Below the pieces are notes generated by a model. That model saw nothing but the letters and a program-made list of their open reading frames with translations, was not told the origin of the DNA and searched no databases. Of a DNA stretch of 7,054 bases, positions 5,521 through 7,054 are shown piece after piece. The stretch spans positions 1 through 7,054 of the forward strand of contig CAMBYJ010000090.1 in assembly GCA_945872015.1 (NCBI GenBank), given 5' to 3'. The stretch is from Chitinophaga pinensis. GTDB taxonomy: Bacteria > Bacteroidota > Bacteroidia > AKYH767-A > OLB10. The position numbers and the translations under genes were made by a program. Positions within the stretch are counted from its first letter, which is position 1. Each line of letters opens with the position of its first letter.

Positions 5521-7054
5521 TTACACCCCTACCTTACTCTTCTCCATCATCCCTCTTACCGTTTGCTTGATGGCGTTGGTGTCGAAGTGACATTCGTCGT
5601 AGAGTTCTTTTTGTTCTCCGTGCTCTATAAAGCGATCTGGGATGCCTAAACGCACTAACTGCGATGTATAGCCGTGGTCGAGCATAAACTCCGCTACCGC
5701 GCTTCCAAAGCCTCCTTGTAAGCAACCGTCTTCTACAGTAATTACTTTCTTGTATTCGTTAAAGACTTCGTGCAACAATGCTTCATCTAACGGCTTCACA
5801 AAACGTAAATCGTAATGCGCAGGATATAATCCCTCTTGCGCTAATTGATCGCAAGCTTCTACTGCAAAATTTCCTGGATGTCCAATAGTTAATATCGCAA
5901 CGCCTTCTCCCCCTCTTAACTTACGGCCCTTTCCAACAGGAATGGCTTCAAAAGGCTTGCGCCAATCAACCATAACACCGTTACCTCTCGGGTAACGTAT
6001 GCTAAACGGACCCATGTTCGGATGCTGAGCTGTGTACATCAAGTTACGTAACTCCTGCTCGTTCATAGGAGCCGATACAATCATATTTGGTATGCAACGG
6101 AAAAATGCATAATCGAAATTTCCATGGTGAGTAGGTCCATCAGCACCTGCTAATCCTCCACGATCTAAACAGAAAACAACGTTTAGTTTTTGTAAAGCTA
6201 CATCGTGCACCACCTGATCGTAAGCACGCTGCATAAACGATGAATAGATATTGCAATACGGAATCATGCCTTGCGTAGCCATACCCGCAGAGAATGTAAC
6301 TGCATGCTGCTCTGCAATACCCACATCAAATGCACGATCTGGAATCGCTTTCATCATGATGTTTAACGAACATCCCGAAGGCATTGCCGGTGTAACACCA
6401 ACAATTTTATTATTCATCTCGGCTAACTCCACAATGGTATGTCCGAATACATCTTGGTATCGTGGTGGCTTCGGACCATTATCTGCCGGTTTAAAAATCT
6501 CTCCTGTAATTTTATCGAACAACCCTGGTGCATGCCATTTGGTCTGATCTTTCTCTGCTAATTCATAGCCCTTACCCTTCACCGTTACACAGTGTAAAAT
6601 TTTCGGACCAGGAATTTTCTTTAAATCGTTTAACACTTTTGCAAGGTGGTCCACATCATGTCCGTCAATAGGACCAAAATAACGGAACTTCAACGATTCA
6701 AAAAGATTACTCTGCTTTAACAAAGCGCTCTTCATCGCATTCTCTACCTTTTGCGCTACTGCCTGAGCGTTAGGACCAAATTTACTGATGGCGCCTAACA
6801 TCTTCCATACTTCGTCTTTTACTTTGTTGTAAGTTTCAGACGTAGTGATGTCGGTTAAATATTCTTTTAAAGCACCTACGTTAGGGTCGATGCTCATGCA
6901 ATTATCATTCAGTACTACCAACACATTCGAATCTTCGATACCTGCATGGTTCAATGCTTCGAAAGCCATCCCTGCTGTCATTGCTCCATCACCTATAACG
7001 GCTACGTGTTGACGTTTTTTGTCGCCTTTCAATCGCGAAGCCACCGACATACCT
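5521..7054 (-). CDS. dxs: 1-deoxy-D-xylulose-5-phosphate synthase, N-terminus outside the window
   Basis: This enzyme condenses pyruvate with glyceraldehyde 3-phosphate, using thiamine diphosphate and Mg2+, to give DXP and CO2. It is the first step of the MEP isoprenoid pathway and also feeds thiamine and pyridoxal synthesis; it is cytosolic. The frame is open to the window edge (510 residues visible). Numbering from the Met at 7050, the cofactor motif is G20-D21-G22...N48-D-N50. Then come G126-P-I-D-G-H-D, W172-H-A-P, D242-V-G-I-A-E247-Q-H-A with the conserved catalytic-type Glu247, D296-R-G-G-L-A-G-A-D-G-P-T-H-H, and near the C-terminus V-E-D-G-C-L-Q-G-G-F-G-S. That Met is internal: the codon before it is Gly and matches the family's G-M/I-x-V-A-S stretch. 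By comparison with E. coli Dxs about 130 N-terminal residues are missing, giving a full length near 640. It is visibly richer in G+C than its left neighbours and marks the host backbone beside the accessory region. Confidence 0.97.
   Translation of the reverse strand, partial: GMSVASRLKGDKKRQHVAVIGDGAMTAGMAFEALNHAGIEDSNVLVVLNDNCMSIDPNVGALKEYLTDITTSETYNKVKDEVWKMLGAISKFGPNAQAVAQKVENAMKSALLKQSNLFESLKFRYFGPIDGHDVDHLAKVLNDLKKIPGPKILHCVTVKGKGYELAEKDQTKWHAPGLFDKITGEIFKPADNGPKPPRYQDVFGHTIVELAEMNNKIVGVTPAMPSGCSLNIMMKAIPDRAFDVGIAEQHAVTFSAGMATQGMIPYCNIYSSFMQRAYDQVVHDVALQKLNVVFCLDRGGLAGADGPTHHGNFDYAFFRCIPNMIVSAPMNEQELRNLMYTAQHPNMGPFSIRYPRGNGVMVDWRKPFEAIPVGKGRKLRGGEGVAILTIGHPGNFAVEACDQLAQEGLYPAHYDLRFVKPLDEALLHEVFNEYKKVITVEDGCLQGGFGSAVAEFMLDHGYTSQLVRLGIPDRFIEHGEQKELYDECHFDTNAIKQTVRGMMEKSKVGV

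Noticed and set aside
6251..6547. A 98-codon plus-strand frame inside dxs
   Set aside because: It is antisense to conserved dxs motifs, and frames of this kind are common opposite coding sequence.
7048..7050. Met at 7050 as the start of dxs
   Set aside because: The upstream codon continues the family's conserved sequence and about 130 N-terminal residues would be missing, so the true start lies beyond the window.

Overview
The window looks like a chromosomal accessory segment from a member of the Bacteroidota. Three things suggest this: a low-GC sequence with promoter-like TTTG-N19-TAnnTTTG elements; a MORN-repeat protein whose signal peptide ends in the Ser-Phe-Ser-Gln style common in that phylum; and a stand-alone BT4734-like (VirE_N) plus PriCT-2 protein, an architecture I know mainly from Bacteroidota. 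The genus cannot be read from the sequence. Base composition is uneven: one 60-base line inside dxs (5641-5700) is about 53% G+C, while one inside the plus-strand metallopeptidase gene (4021-4080) is about 23%. These are hand counts of single lines.

Layout from left to right: (1) the 5' part of a secreted MORN-repeat protein gene on the minus strand, running off the left edge, with its own predicted promoter. (2) A tight three-gene minus-strand operon at 518-3661. In transcription order it encodes a small MazG-type nucleotide pyrophosphohydrolase, a PD-(D/E)xK nuclease fused to a DUF2075 superfamily 1 helicase, and an HNH endonuclease whose N-terminus resembles the sulfur-binding domain of phosphorothioate-dependent restriction enzymes. 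The first two genes overlap by four bases (ATGA) and the last two are one base apart. (3) A 192-base divergent control region with a predicted minus-strand promoter, a plus-strand -7 element and a perfect 12-base inverted repeat. (4) Two plus-strand genes: an unrecognised HExxH zinc-metallopeptidase-like protein and a VirE_N/PriCT-2 primase-like protein. (5) The 3' four-fifths of dxs (1-deoxy-D-xylulose-5-phosphate synthase), a housekeeping gene converging on the previous gene with four bases between them.

The most interesting reading is that the three-gene operon is a compact nucleic-acid defence cassette. It would combine a nucleotide-pool enzyme, a nuclease-helicase and a modification-sensing nuclease. 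The divergent metallopeptidase-primase pair would be either a companion module or the remnant of a mobile element inserted beside dxs. The individual domain calls rest on visible motifs. The defence role and the link between the two modules are inference. I see no rRNA, tRNA, CRISPR array, insertion sequence or transposase. No gene-free stretch exceeds 300 bases: the gaps at 369-517, 3662-3853 and 4538-4601 hold only the regulatory signals listed.
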